DNA of 33,729 bases, taken from positions 1-33,729 of the forward strand of contig NZ_JAIUMC010000026.1 of NCBI RefSeq assembly GCF_022565775.1, in the 5' to 3' direction. The stretch is from Natronospirillum sp. (GTDB taxonomy: Bacteria; Pseudomonadota; Gammaproteobacteria; Pseudomonadales; Natronospirillaceae). Position 1 is the first letter of the stretch; each line of letters opens with the position of its first letter. Below the pieces are notes generated by a model, which was not told where the DNA came from, did not search any database, and saw nothing but the letters and a program-made list of their open reading frames with translations. Made by a program: the position numbers and the translations under genes. This document shows, one piece after another, positions 15,201 through 23,462 of the stretch.

Positions 15201-18200
15201 AGCGGGCAATTCCGGTGCAGCGGCTTCGGGCTCGGCTTGAGGTTCGGTCTCGGGCTCGGCCCTGGGCTCGAGCTTGGCTTCAGGCTCAGTGGTGGCGGAT
15301 TCGTTCGCACTGGCGGTGTTGTCTGCGGTGTCCCACGGCGGTGCTTCTTCACTTGCCGAGACCGACTCGGAAGCAGCCGCTTCGGTGGGCTCCGGCTCGT
15401 CAATCTCGCTGGCAATCGGTTCATTACCGGGTTCCTTGCCGGTAACTTCCGGCCAGGGGGGCTGGTCTTCTGCAGCTACCGGTTCAGCCTCGTGCTCGAC
15501 AGGAACGGGCGCGTCAATGTGACCGCGTTGTGCTGTCAGATTGGATAGCGCATAGTCATTTTCGTCAACCGGCAGTTCCGAAGGGCCAGCCAGCGGTGCA
15601 TTGGCCAGTTCAGCCAGCTCGGTCTCCAGTGCCGTCTGCTCTTGCACGCTCTGCCCGGCAGCAAGGCGATCCATCATGTCGATGATGGCTTCGTGGGCCC
15701 GATAAAGACCGTCAAATGCCGGATGATCGCTGCTTTCCGGTGGATGCTGCTCAAGAAACTCGTAGAGCAGAATCAACTGGTTCGCCAGTGAGCTGAGCGG
15801 CAGGAGTTCGATGGCTCTGGCGGCATCGGCCAGGGTAATCAGGTCTCGCCGCAGCAGGCGCAAACGGCTGTCTTCCAGGCCGCTTTTCTGCCATTCCTGC
15901 AAGGTGTCCTCGGCATTGAGAACCGTGTTCATGGCCTCATTGAGGAAGATGGACATCAGGTTGCTGGACGGCTCTGCCTGGCCCGTGCTCTTGATATCCG
16001 CCAGGCGTGCGTTGATGTCCTTGACCAGCGAGAAGAAGTTGTCGGTCGCTGGCTCCGGTGTTTCCTGCTGGTCCAGAGCCTTCAGTTGATCCTCGACCCG
16101 TCCGGCAACGTCCTCCAACAGCACCATCACGGTCTCATCGACCGGCTCGCGCAGTGTTTGCAGGTCACGAACCACGTGTTCAACCGGGCCTACCATTTCG
16201 GCCATCACGGTGATGCCGGCCATGTGGGCACTGCCCTTGATGGTATGCAGCGCGCGCTGCAGGCCGTCTTCTACGGGCGCCTCCAGTTCATGGCGGTGGC
16301 GCTCGAGGTAGCTTCTGACTTCTTCCAGATGAAGCCGGATTTCCTGCTGAAAAATGCTGTACAGACGCTCGTCACCAGCGTCCTCTTCTTCCGCCAGGTC
16401 GTCATCGATGGCGGAGACTTCTGCCATTTCCGGGACTTCTTCAACTTCGGGCTCGGCAGACTTCGTCGGCGCGTCGTTTTCTGCCATCGGCAGAGAGTCT
16501 TCTTCCGGCGGCAGTTCACCACGGCTCAAGGCTTCCGCACGTGCCGCCAGTGCATCCACACGAGCGGTATCGGAGGCGCGGCCTTGGGCAAAGTCGTCAA
16601 TCAGGTCGGGCAGGCGTTCGATCACGTCATCCAGCAGCTGCAGCAGGGCGTCACTGCGTGCAATCGACCCGTCGATCAGCCGGTTGAGCATATTTTCGAC
16701 TGCCCAGGCCAGCTCGCCCACCACCGAGGCATTGACCATCCGGCCGCTGCCTTTGAGCGTGTGGAAGCTGCGCCGGAACTCGGTGAGTGCTTCACTGTTT
16801 TCCGGGTCCGCCTTGTAACGCGGATACCAGTCACGGATGTCTTCCAGGACTTCGCCGGCTTCCTCGAGGAAAATGGCCCGGATGTCGTCATCAATCAGGT
16901 CATCATCTTCGTCGTCTTCCACTTCGGCGACCGGCGCTGCAGGCAGCTCCTCCGCGGGTTCCGGGTCCGCTTCCGTGGCGGCCTCCAACTCCAACTCCAG
17001 CTCGGTTTCGTCTGTTTCTGCTGTGTCGCTCCCTTCAGCATCGCTCCAGGCGGCGTCAATGGTGGTTTCGTCGAGTTCACTGACGTGTTCGAAGTAGTCG
17101 TCGAGCGAGGATTTGACGGCTGTTTCGGATTCGGGCATTTCGTCGGTGTCGACTTCGGCTACCGGGTAGCCCAGATCGCGCAGACTGGCGCGCGCCCGTT
17201 TAAGAATGCTGCCGTCAGGGGCCTTGTCCTGGTCACGTGGCAGCCGTTCAAGAAAATAATCGACCCCCATCAGGGCGTCTGCCAGTTTGTCCATTTGCGT
17301 CCAGTCCGGATGCCGTTCGCCACCGTCGATCAGTTCACGCTGCATGTAATGGCGCACTGACGTAATCACGGCGGCCGGCTCGGGGAGCGGTATCATGGCC
17401 AGGTTGGCTTCAATCTGGCGCAGCCATTCGGGTGTCTCCGTCAGTCGTGCTCTATCCCATTGCGAACCGATATAGCTGACGACGGCTTCCTTGCAAGACT
17501 CGATGGCATTGCGCACTTCGGAAATCAGCGCGCGACGGGCGGCATTGACCTCGTTGGAACCACTGGCCTGAGGTTCTCGGTAGCCCTGGTCCAGTCCGGT
17601 TAGCGTAGATTCCACATAGAGCAATCCACCGGCCACATCCATGACCGACTGGGGCTCTACCGTTGGTTCCCGGCTGAGCGTTTCGAGACTGCTGATCTGT
17701 TCATCCAGCACCCGCTTGGCCTGACCGAGCTGCAGCATGGACATGGTGTCGCTGATCTGACGCAGCGGTTGCAGCAGTTCGGACAGGCGCTGCGGGTTGG
17801 CGCTGCGATCGCGCACAAAGATGTCGAGTTGGTCTTTGACCTCGGTGAGCTCTTCCACCAGCACCGCAGACACATTGGCAACGGTGCTGCGATCCGGGCC
17901 ACGCAGAGCCTCACGGCCGCTGACCACTCGGGCATCTTCTTCCGAGGGCAGAGCCTGCAGACTGAAGCGGCTTTGCAGATCTGCCAAGGCTCGGGTCTGG
18001 GCGTCGGCGCGGGCAATGTAATAGAGCAACTGCTGCAACAGGCGGACATCTACGGTGGGCGAGCGACCTTCGTTGGTGGCCTGTATCAGGTGACCAAGCT
18101 GCCGTTCAAGTCGCGACAGGGCGGGGCGAAGATCGATATCGTCGGGTAACAGACCTTTCTGATGGGCTTCCAGCAGCGCCGCGGCAATATGCCAGAGAAA

Positions 18201-18833
18201 GCCGATGCCGGTATCGCCCAGTTGCTCTGCCAGTCGCTTGGCAGCCTTGTGCATGTATTGCTGGTTCTGCTCTATGTCCTTACCGTGCAGCAGCCCCAGC
18301 AGAGAGAACTGGAAAAGCTGACGCAGCTTGCGCAGGTGCTCGCGAGCGTCCGGGGTGAGACTGTTCGGATCGACGGGCACTGCCAGAGTACTTTCTTCGC
18401 TGGTCAGGTCCGGAGAAAACAGTTGAGACTCGTCTACCGGGCCCAGTTCTCTTGCTGCCCGTATGTCATTGATCAAGGGCGCCATGATGGCCGGGTGGTC
18501 GGCACTGCCCTGCTGCAACCGCTCAAGATAGGCCGGGAGCTGCAATATGCCTTGCAACAGCAGCGACAGATTTTCTCCATCAGCGCGTTTCGGATTGTTG
18601 ACCAGAAACTGCGCCAGATGCTCGAGTTCACGAGCCAGCAGCGCGGCACCGTAGACTTCGACCATTTCCAGCGTGCCGCGAACCTGATGCAGGTAGGTCA
18701 GGCTGAATTGCAGTCGAGTGAGGTCGCTGTTGTCCTCTTCATAGGCAGCAATCGCATGCTGGGCCTGCGCGAGCGTCTCTGTCAGTTCAGACGTCACCCA
18801 GTCCAGAGCTGCAAAATCCTGGCGTTTGCCCAT
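12288..18833 (-). CDS. chpA: ChpA: multi-Hpt hybrid chemosensory histidine kinase
   Basis: This 2181-residue protein is the central kinase of the Pil-Chp system, which controls type IV pilus twitching and cAMP in Pseudomonas. Four Hpt domains keep the phosphoacceptor motif H-T-[LI]-K-G: His691, His863, His1269 and His1433. A degenerate copy near residue 999 reads LITLADAARAI, with Ile in place of His. An N-terminal copy has HQVRGTLEM at His49, with Arg for Lys. After these come a dimerisation helix pair (about 1535-1600), an HATPase with N-box HMLRNAVDHG, DDGSGI and GRGVGMDVV, a CheW-like domain, and a receiver with phospho-Asp 2109 (LLDIEMPRMDG) and VDD near residue 2058. Acidic and Pro/Glu/Ala-rich linkers separate the domains. 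GGGAG precedes the ATG. It is somewhat shorter than the Pseudomonas protein (about 2470 residues). Confidence 0.96.
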   Translation of the reverse strand: MGKRQDFAALDWVTSELTETLAQAQHAIAAYEEDNSDLTRLQFSLTYLHQVRGTLEMVEVYGAALLARELEHLAQFLVNNPKRADGENLSLLLQGILQLPAYLERLQQGSADHPAIMAPLINDIRAARELGPVDESQLFSPDLTSEESTLAVPVDPNSLTPDAREHLRKLRQLFQFSLLGLLHGKDIEQNQQYMHKAAKRLAEQLGDTGIGFLWHIAAALLEAHQKGLLPDDIDLRPALSRLERQLGHLIQATNEGRSPTVDVRLLQQLLYYIARADAQTRALADLQSRFSLQALPSEEDARVVSGREALRGPDRSTVANVSAVLVEELTEVKDQLDIFVRDRSANPQRLSELLQPLRQISDTMSMLQLGQAKRVLDEQISSLETLSREPTVEPQSVMDVAGGLLYVESTLTGLDQGYREPQASGSNEVNAARRALISEVRNAIESCKEAVVSYIGSQWDRARLTETPEWLRQIEANLAMIPLPEPAAVITSVRHYMQRELIDGGERHPDWTQMDKLADALMGVDYFLERLPRDQDKAPDGSILKRARASLRDLGYPVAEVDTDEMPESETAVKSSLDDYFEHVSELDETTIDAAWSDAEGSDTAETDETELELELEAATEADPEPAEELPAAPVAEVEDDEDDDLIDDDIRAIFLEEAGEVLEDIRDWYPRYKADPENSEALTEFRRSFHTLKGSGRMVNASVVGELAWAVENMLNRLIDGSIARSDALLQLLDDVIERLPDLIDDFAQGRASDTARVDALAARAEALSRGELPPEEDSLPMAENDAPTKSAEPEVEEVPEMAEVSAIDDDLAEEEDAGDERLYSIFQQEIRLHLEEVRSYLERHRHELEAPVEDGLQRALHTIKGSAHMAGITVMAEMVGPVEHVVRDLQTLREPVDETVMVLLEDVAGRVEDQLKALDQQETPEPATDNFFSLVKDINARLADIKSTGQAEPSSNLMSIFLNEAMNTVLNAEDTLQEWQKSGLEDSRLRLLRRDLITLADAARAIELLPLSSLANQLILLYEFLEQHPPESSDHPAFDGLYRAHEAIIDMMDRLAAGQSVQEQTALETELAELANAPLAGPSELPVDENDYALSNLTAQRGHIDAPVPVEHEAEPVAAEDQPPWPEVTGKEPGNEPIASEIDEPEPTEAAASESVSASEEAPPWDTADNTASANESATTEPEAKLEPRAEPETEPQAEPEAAAPELPAAPPAVGEWVALQDSDPEVLEIFLEEADELLASIGEELDTWQKEPADRSPVTALQRDLHTLKGGARMAEAAAVADLAHELEFIYEGLGTGQMAASQALLQEVQRSQDQLAQMVQDLHERQGCHEATEQIQRLQALRRGEAPTKARQASPQNEAEAPEKTALDAATDSADFFSPVELENLDPDILEVFMDEAIELINELDESITAWRDRPSNELAADEMKRVLHTLKGGARLARLPSLGTLSHELETYVIRAQQNRVPLDDQFFSQVLNQYDLLATGVEQLQAVMDSGAPSSASSGGAPEEAAESNVVPFQRPEAQDEQKGDAGDSSPPAGGGGNAAPARRTQPQETVKVSANLLENLVNLAGESSISRARLEEQVNDLGFTLNDLDTTIDRLREKVRQLDIETEAQVLFRQERAEETNYEDFDPLEMDRYTQIQELSRSLMETSSDLVDLRNTLSNKSRDAETVLLQQSRIHSDLQEGLMQTRMVPFARLVPRLRRIVRQVCNELDKQARFDIENAEGEMDRSVLERMVSPLEHMLRNAVDHGIEPVAEREKAGKAAEGSIRLNLQREGGDVVLRLSDDGSGINVDNVRAKAIERGLMTRDADLSDHEILQFILTSGFSTAQQVTQISGRGVGMDVVHNEVKALGGTMDIATTPGTGTTFTVRLPFTVSVNRALMVGFGEDIYAIPLNTIDGVARVQPAQLAQYLDDENARFAYGTTQYKVRSLSDIMGSGHAVHVDELTEPQPVILVKALDRQEPLAMHVDRLMGSREVVVKTLGPQFAAVPSVSGATILGDGSVVVILDLPALLRSEVTTHSLEEAPEPAEDEVLALPDSPEPVAPVRAQRDENQPLTVMVVDDSVTVRKVTGRLLERQGMKVVTAKDGMDAITQLQDFEPDIILLDIEMPRMDGFEVANRVRHTERLSQIPIIMITSRTGEKHKERAFEIGVNDYMGKPFQEGPLLEAIGRLVEPDEQ
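15219..15290. repeat. Degenerate short repeats encoding the ChpA EPxAEP linker
   Basis: GGCTCGG/GGTTCGG units repeat imperfectly every 6-12 bases and encode a run of Glu-Pro-Ala/Glu-Pro-Glu residues at about 1182-1205 of ChpA. Such runs form stiff extended linkers and vary in length between strains by replication slippage. It links the degenerate fifth Hpt region to the third canonical Hpt. Confidence 0.5.
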
Positions 18834-18835
18834 GA

Positions 18836-19723
18836 TTACTCCCTATGCTCCGTTCTGTATTTGCGCAGCCAGGCCAGATTGTTTCGGCTGCTTATCGGCA
18901 CCAGGTCGGGATGATCGTAGCCGGCGAGTTCGCCGGGCCCCAACACCAGCATGCCACCCGGTTTCAGGCGGCTTACCAGCTCGTTGACCAGATCCCTTCT
19001 CCGCCAGCGGCGAAAATAGATCAGCAGGTTCTGGCAAAAAATGACGTCCATGCCGGTCATCGGTGCGTCTTCCAGGTCCAGCACGTTGAGGCGCGTGAAG
19101 CAAAGATGTTCGGCCAACTCCCGGCGCACCGTGGCCTCTTCGCCGCGCCAGTCGAAATAGCGCTGCTGCAGGCTGACCGGCACCGGCTCCAGCTTGCGAC
19201 GATGGTAGCGACCCAGACGTGCCTTGTGGATGGCGGGCGCACTGATGTCTGACCCGGTGATTGCGTAGGGGCGCGGCGTCTTTGCCTTGCGGTTCATCTC
19301 CGCCGCCACCATGGCGAGGCTGTAGGCCTCTTCGCCGGTGGCACAACCCACAGACCAGAGCTGAACAGGGCCGGTATTGCGCTGCCAGCGGGCATGCAGA
19401 TGTTCGCCCACCAGCTCCATCGCCATCGGGTCACGGAAGAAGCGGGTCTCCTGTACGGTCAGGTAGTCGATCAGTGCCTGCCATTCCGACGCTGCCGGCA
19501 TACCACCGGCAGTCACGTGTTCGTAGTAGGCCTGATAATCCTCATAGCCCGCCTCTGCCATGCGCTGGCCCAAGCGGGTTTGAAGCAGTGATCGCTGGGC
19601 CCGGGTAAAGCGCATACCCGTCCTTGCTTCGAGCAGTTTCTGCCACTGATCGAACTGATCATCATCGAACGCGTTGCTGAAAGACCAGCCGGTATGTGGT
19701 TCGATTGCAGCTACCCCCATCAT
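18836..19723 (-). CDS. pilK: PilK: CheR-type chemoreceptor methyltransferase
   Basis: PilK methylates glutamates of the receptor PilJ with S-adenosylmethionine. The 295-residue protein has an N-terminal all-alpha CheR domain (residues about 25-90, ending YLTVQETRFFRD) and a methyltransferase domain with the SAM loop WSVGCATGEEAYSLA (123-137), ITGSDIS, and FCQNLLIYF, the CheR C-R-N-hydrophobic-I-Y-F segment in which Arg is replaced by Gln. It ends two bases before the chpA start, so the genes are coupled. Two adjacent ATGs (19723, 19720) are possible; neither has a strong ribosome site. Confidence 0.93.
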   Translation of the reverse strand: MMGVAAIEPHTGWSFSNAFDDDQFDQWQKLLEARTGMRFTRAQRSLLQTRLGQRMAEAGYEDYQAYYEHVTAGGMPAASEWQALIDYLTVQETRFFRDPMAMELVGEHLHARWQRNTGPVQLWSVGCATGEEAYSLAMVAAEMNRKAKTPRPYAITGSDISAPAIHKARLGRYHRRKLEPVPVSLQQRYFDWRGEEATVRRELAEHLCFTRLNVLDLEDAPMTGMDVIFCQNLLIYFRRWRRRDLVNELVSRLKPGGMLVLGPGELAGYDHPDLVPISSRNNLAWLRKYRTEHRE

Positions 19724-19743
19724 AGGCGCGATCCGCTGGCTCC

Positions 19744-21834
19744 TCAGGCTGCACTCACCTTGTCGTCCGGCAGCTCGACCAGATCATCCAGATCGTCATC
19801 TCCCTCTTCGGCTTCGGGCAGCTTGAAGCCCGCAACCGAAGCCCGCATATCCTTCGCCAGGTTGGCCAGGTTACCGATGCTTTCTGCTGTTGCCGTCGTA
19901 CCTGCCGAGGTCTGCGAGGTGATTTCCTGGATGACGTTCATCGTGTTGGAAATGTGGCCCGCGGACGAGGCCTGCTGACGTGCTGCATTCGAAATGTTCT
20001 GAATGAGGTCAGCCAGGCTGCGCGATACGTTTTCGATTTCTTCCAGAGCGACACCGGCGTCCTGCGCCAGACGTGCACCCCGCACCACTTCCGACGTGGT
20101 CTGTTCCATCGAGATAACCGCTTCGTTGGTATCCGACTGGATATTCTTCACCAGCGCCTCAATCTGCTTGGTCGCTGCCGAGGAGCGTTCAGCCAGTCGC
20201 TGTACCTCATCCGCTACCACCGCAAAGCCCCGGCCTGCATCACCGGCCATGGAGGCCTGAATGGCCGCGTTGAGTGACAGGATGTTGGTCTGGTCGGCAA
20301 TGTCGTTGATCAGCGATACGATATCCCCGATCTCCTGCGACGATTCACCGAGGCGCTTGATCCGCTTCGAGGTTTCCTGAATCTGCTCACGGATGTTGTC
20401 CATGCCGTTGATTGTGGCCTGTACCACGTCGGAGCCTTTCTTGGCGATGGATACCGAACGTTCCGCAACCGCGGAGGATTCTGCCGCGTTGGCGGATACC
20501 TGGTCGATGGACACCGCCATCTCGTTCACCGCTGCCGAGGCGCCGGCAATTTCCTGCGCCTGGTGCTCAGAGGCGTCGGCGAGCTGACGGGCCGTGGTCT
20601 GTGTTTCCTGGGCCGCCGAGGAGACCTGTACGGCGGTCGCGTTGATCGCCGCTACCAGCTGACGCATCTGGTCAATCGCGAAGTTGATGGAGTCGGCGAT
20701 GGCACCTGTGAAGTCCTCGGTCACCGTGGCCTGGGTGGTCAGGTCACCGTCAGCCAGGTCGGCCAGTTCGTCCAGCAGACGCAGGATGGCGTTCTGGTTC
20801 TGCTCGTTTTCTTCCTCGGTACGCTTCAGGTTCATGGTCTGGGCGCGATAGATTTCCCAGATGGCCAGGACGATCAGCGCGATTACACCAATCGCCATGA
20901 TGATGGCGAACTGAGGCTGGGCGATCCGGTTCTGCGGCAGCAACTCGATCTGTGCTTCCACCGCTGTGGCGGCGTCCAGCAGGGCCTGTGACTCGTCAAA
21001 GATCTGGGTGGCGGCGTCACGTACCTGGAAGAGCTCGGTAGAGGTTTCCAGCAGTTCATCCACCGAGCCGCTGATACGTTCGAAATCGGTCTGGATATTG
21101 TCGAGATGGCCCTGTGCTTCAGCGTCGGTAATCTGCTGCAGCCCCAGATCGGGATTGCCATTGATCAGACCCTGCAGAACCTGGCCAAACAGTTCCGAGT
21201 CGCGGCTGAAAGAGTTGGCGGCGAGTACTGCCGCCTCACCGCCGGACAGCACGTTGTTGACGTTCCGGATGATGCGTTCGGCCAGCCAGTTCTGGCGCTG
21301 GGCAATAGCCACCTGGGCGGCGTCTGAACCTTCATCCAGCAGGATTTCAACAACGGCGTCGTTTTCAACCTGAATGACGGGAATTCGCTCGGCCACCGTG
21401 GCGGCCAATGCAAACAGCGAAATGATGGTGCTTTCCGAGACCAGGATCTGGTCCGCGTTGACCCGCACCCGCTGCCAGACATTTTCCAGGGAGTCGATAT
21501 TGACCACGGAACGATTGACCGGCGGGAGACCCGTTTCGGCATTGCCGTTCACGATGATGTCCCACTTGGTCTGGAAGTCATTACGTGACTGACGCAACGC
21601 CAGGAACGCGCTCTGGGAGCCTGCTGCGGCCTCGGTCGCATTCTTGGAGAGCTCCTGTGACAATACTTTCAGGTCACTGGCGTTGGCCAGGTATTCCCGG
21701 TCGAAATTGGCATCCCGGTTGATCAGGGTGATGAATGCCCCAACCCCCAAGAGCAGAATCAGGGCCAGTATCAGATAGACTGACAGGGTCCTGTTAGTGG
21801 CCAGAATCGACCATAAGCTTGAGTTTGCCTTCAT
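19744..21834 (-). CDS. pilJ: PilJ: chemoreceptor (methyl-accepting protein) for twitching
   Basis: PilJ is the inner-membrane receptor whose output goes to ChpA. The 696-residue protein has a short cytoplasmic N-terminus, TM1 at about 17-38, a periplasmic domain of about 270 residues (PilJ-type helical sensor in two modules), TM2 at about 309-329 (FAIIMAIGVIALIVLAIWEI), a HAMP-like linker, and a long cytoplasmic coiled coil. Its hairpin tip is ILSLNAAIQASMAGDAGRGFA with FAVVADEVQRLAERS near residue 530. The tail is acidic (EEGDDDLDDLVELPDD) and lacks a CheR-tether pentapeptide. I chose the ATG at 21834: CGGGAG lies upstream and the sequence then starts with the expected short arm before TM1. 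It is 20 bases from pilK and 61 from pilI. Confidence 0.95.
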   Translation of the reverse strand: MKANSSLWSILATNRTLSVYLILALILLLGVGAFITLINRDANFDREYLANASDLKVLSQELSKNATEAAAGSQSAFLALRQSRNDFQTKWDIIVNGNAETGLPPVNRSVVNIDSLENVWQRVRVNADQILVSESTIISLFALAATVAERIPVIQVENDAVVEILLDEGSDAAQVAIAQRQNWLAERIIRNVNNVLSGGEAAVLAANSFSRDSELFGQVLQGLINGNPDLGLQQITDAEAQGHLDNIQTDFERISGSVDELLETSTELFQVRDAATQIFDESQALLDAATAVEAQIELLPQNRIAQPQFAIIMAIGVIALIVLAIWEIYRAQTMNLKRTEEENEQNQNAILRLLDELADLADGDLTTQATVTEDFTGAIADSINFAIDQMRQLVAAINATAVQVSSAAQETQTTARQLADASEHQAQEIAGASAAVNEMAVSIDQVSANAAESSAVAERSVSIAKKGSDVVQATINGMDNIREQIQETSKRIKRLGESSQEIGDIVSLINDIADQTNILSLNAAIQASMAGDAGRGFAVVADEVQRLAERSSAATKQIEALVKNIQSDTNEAVISMEQTTSEVVRGARLAQDAGVALEEIENVSRSLADLIQNISNAARQQASSAGHISNTMNVIQEITSQTSAGTTATAESIGNLANLAKDMRASVAGFKLPEAEEGDDDLDDLVELPDDKVSAA

Positions 21835-21895
21835 ATCGCGAACTCCCGTTCGTACTCCCTGGTTTGCGGTATCATCCAGGTCTTGCCCTTCCTGT

Positions 21896-22435
21896 TCAGG
21901 CTGCAACCTGCATGAATTGTTCCTGGCCAATTAACCTGTCCATCGAGAACAGGTGCCAGAGCTCATTGTTTTTCTGAAAGGCCCCTTCAATGAAAGGGCG
22001 CATTGCATCGGGTATGCGCGTAGATGCGTCTTGTCCGTCTGTCGTCCGGAAATGCTGCATACCCAGTACCTGATCGACCAGCAGGCCAACCAGGATGTCG
22101 TTCTGTTCCACGATCAACACCCGCCGACTGCGCCCGGCGCTTCGTGACGGCAAAGCCATGAAGACACACAGATCAATCAGCGGTACCAGACGGCCGCGCA
22201 CATTGGCGACCCCAAGTACCCAGCTTTTCACACCGGGCAGTCGTGTATAGTGAGGCGGAGTAAGTATTTCGGTCACCTGCTGCATCGGGGCGACCAGAGG
22301 TTCTCCGGAGAGCATGAAGCCCACGCCCGTCCAGGTTTCCTCGAAGGTCTCCTGTTGCGGCAGGCCGGTGGCCCGCTGGCGGCTCAATTCTGCCAAAGCA
22401 GCGAGCGCCTGATAGGGTGATGAGAAATTGGCCAT
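21896..22435 (-). CDS. pilI: PilI: CheW-like coupling protein
   Basis: PilI couples PilJ to ChpA. The 179-residue protein has a CheW domain preceded by about 40 residues: WTGVGFMLSGEPLVAPMQQVTEIL, then LPGVKSWVLGVANVRGRLVPLIDL, the conserved NVRG/D-type signature, and LVDQVLGMQHF. The segment matches PilI of Pseudomonas as I recall it. The ATG at 22435 gives the usual MANFSSPYQAL start; a TTG at 22471 next to the pilH stop would add 12 residues with no better site. The ribosome site is weak, so coupling to pilH translation may matter. Confidence 0.92.
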   Translation of the reverse strand: MANFSSPYQALAALAELSRQRATGLPQQETFEETWTGVGFMLSGEPLVAPMQQVTEILTPPHYTRLPGVKSWVLGVANVRGRLVPLIDLCVFMALPSRSAGRSRRVLIVEQNDILVGLLVDQVLGMQHFRTTDGQDASTRIPDAMRPFIEGAFQKNNELWHLFSMDRLIGQEQFMQVAA

Positions 22436-22467
22436 AATAATCGTTATCGTTGCCTGTTCCCCGCCAA

Positions 22468-22830
22468 TCAACTCAGCAGCGGTGTGATGGTGTCCAGCAG
22501 TACATCTTCATCTACCGGTTTGACCAGATAGCCTTTTGCGCCCTGACGCTTGCCCCAGACCTTGTCGGTCTCCTGGTCCTTGGTGGTGACAATGACCACC
22601 GGAATGTGCGAGGTGTCCTCGCCCTTGGCCAATTGCCGGGTCGCCTGAAACCCGTTGAGGCCGGGCATCACGATATCCATCAGTACGACGTCGGGCATTT
22701 CCTTGCGCGCGACCGCCACACCATCAGCACCATTTTCTGCTGTCAGCACTTCGTAGCCGTGTTTTTCCAGCATGGTCTTGAAGGCGTAGGTTTCTGTCGG
22801 AGAATCATCCACTATCAAAATCTTGGCCAT
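22468..22830 (-). CDS. pilH: PilH: CheY-like response regulator
   Basis: A single receiver domain of 120 residues. Asp8-Asp9 (LIVDDS) form the acidic pocket, Asp52 (LMDIVMP) is the phosphoacceptor, Thr82-Thr83 (VTT) is the switch residue region and Lys104 (YLVKPVD) completes the active site, so it should be a fully working CheY-type output. In Pseudomonas PilH opposes PilG and is linked to pilus retraction and to phosphate sink function. It is the second gene of the operon, 49 bp after pilG, and its stop lies close to the pilI frame. Confidence 0.95.
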   Translation of the reverse strand: MAKILIVDDSPTETYAFKTMLEKHGYEVLTAENGADGVAVARKEMPDVVLMDIVMPGLNGFQATRQLAKGEDTSHIPVVIVTTKDQETDKVWGKRQGAKGYLVKPVDEDVLLDTITPLLS

Positions 22831-22879
22831 GGTTACAAAACCTGATGTTATCTCTAGTCAGTTCAGAAGTGTCAGTCGA

Positions 22880-23269
22880 TCATGAAACATTGTTGATGTG
22901 CTCACGGATGGCACCCAGAAGCTCGTCTTTACCAAACGGTTTGGTCAAATACTGGTCCGATCCCACTATCCGTCCCTTGGCCTTGTCGAACAGGCCGTCC
23001 TTGCTGGACAGCATAATCACCGGTGTTTGCTTGAAGGCACTGTTGTTCTTGATCAGTGCGCAGGTCTGGTAACCGTCCAGACGCGGCATCATGATGTCGA
23101 CAAAAATGATACTGGGCTTGGTGTCCGCGATCTTGGCCAGGGCGTCAAAGCCATCAGTGGCAGTAATGACTTCACACCCTACTTTCTTCAACAAGGTTTC
23201 GGCAGTGCGCCTGATGGTCTTTGAATCATCAATGACCATGACTTTCAAATTCTCAAATGTGTTTTCCAT
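22880..23269 (-). CDS. pilG: PilG: CheY-like response regulator
   Basis: A single receiver domain of 129 residues with a short N-terminal extension (MENTFENLK). Asp14-Asp15 form the acidic pocket, Asp58 (FVDIMMPRLDG) is the phosphoacceptor, Ser88-Ser89 is the switch region and Lys110 (YLTKPFG) is conserved. In Pseudomonas PilG promotes pilus extension and, through FimL/FimV, cAMP synthesis. AAGGTGG lies just before the ATG. It is the first gene of the pilG-chpC operon, which is divergent from gshB. Confidence 0.96.
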   Translation of the reverse strand: MENTFENLKVMVIDDSKTIRRTAETLLKKVGCEVITATDGFDALAKIADTKPSIIFVDIMMPRLDGYQTCALIKNNSAFKQTPVIMLSSKDGLFDKAKGRIVGSDQYLTKPFGKDELLGAIREHINNVS

Positions 23270-23462
23270 ACACCACCTTGTCAGTCATTTGTTATAGTGG
23301 CGCGCCAGAGCTTCCATGTCCTGTGCGGGTCCAGAGTAAAGAATAGAGAGGTTTTACCATAGTTTGAGATACCGTGCCAGCAGGCACGGCCCCTGCGGCG
23401 TGCGCCGGACGACAGTAATCAGTTAGAATGCGACAGACATCAAATTTGACAGGACAGACACC
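23270..23462. promoter_or_regulatory. Divergent promoter region pilG / gshB
   Basis: This 192-bp gap must hold promoters for both operons. On the minus strand TATAAC (23296-23291) is a fair -10 for pilG, without a convincing -35. On the plus strand TAGAAT (23424-23429) is a fair -10 for gshB, again with a poor -35. The lack of -35 elements suggests activator dependence or other sigma factors. A hairpin at 23372-23389 lies between the two. Confidence 0.4.
23372..23389. repeat. Hairpin CCGTGCC-AGCA-GGCACGG
   Basis: A perfect 7-bp stem with a 4-base loop lies in the middle of the pilG-gshB intergenic region. No T-run follows, so it is not a standard terminator; it may be an operator dyad or an mRNA leader structure of gshB. 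Confidence 0.5.

Noticed and set aside
16086..17360. Plus-strand frame of 424 codons
   Set aside because: Antisense of chpA; the Phe/Gly/Val-rich translation mirrors the acidic linkers and Hpt regions.
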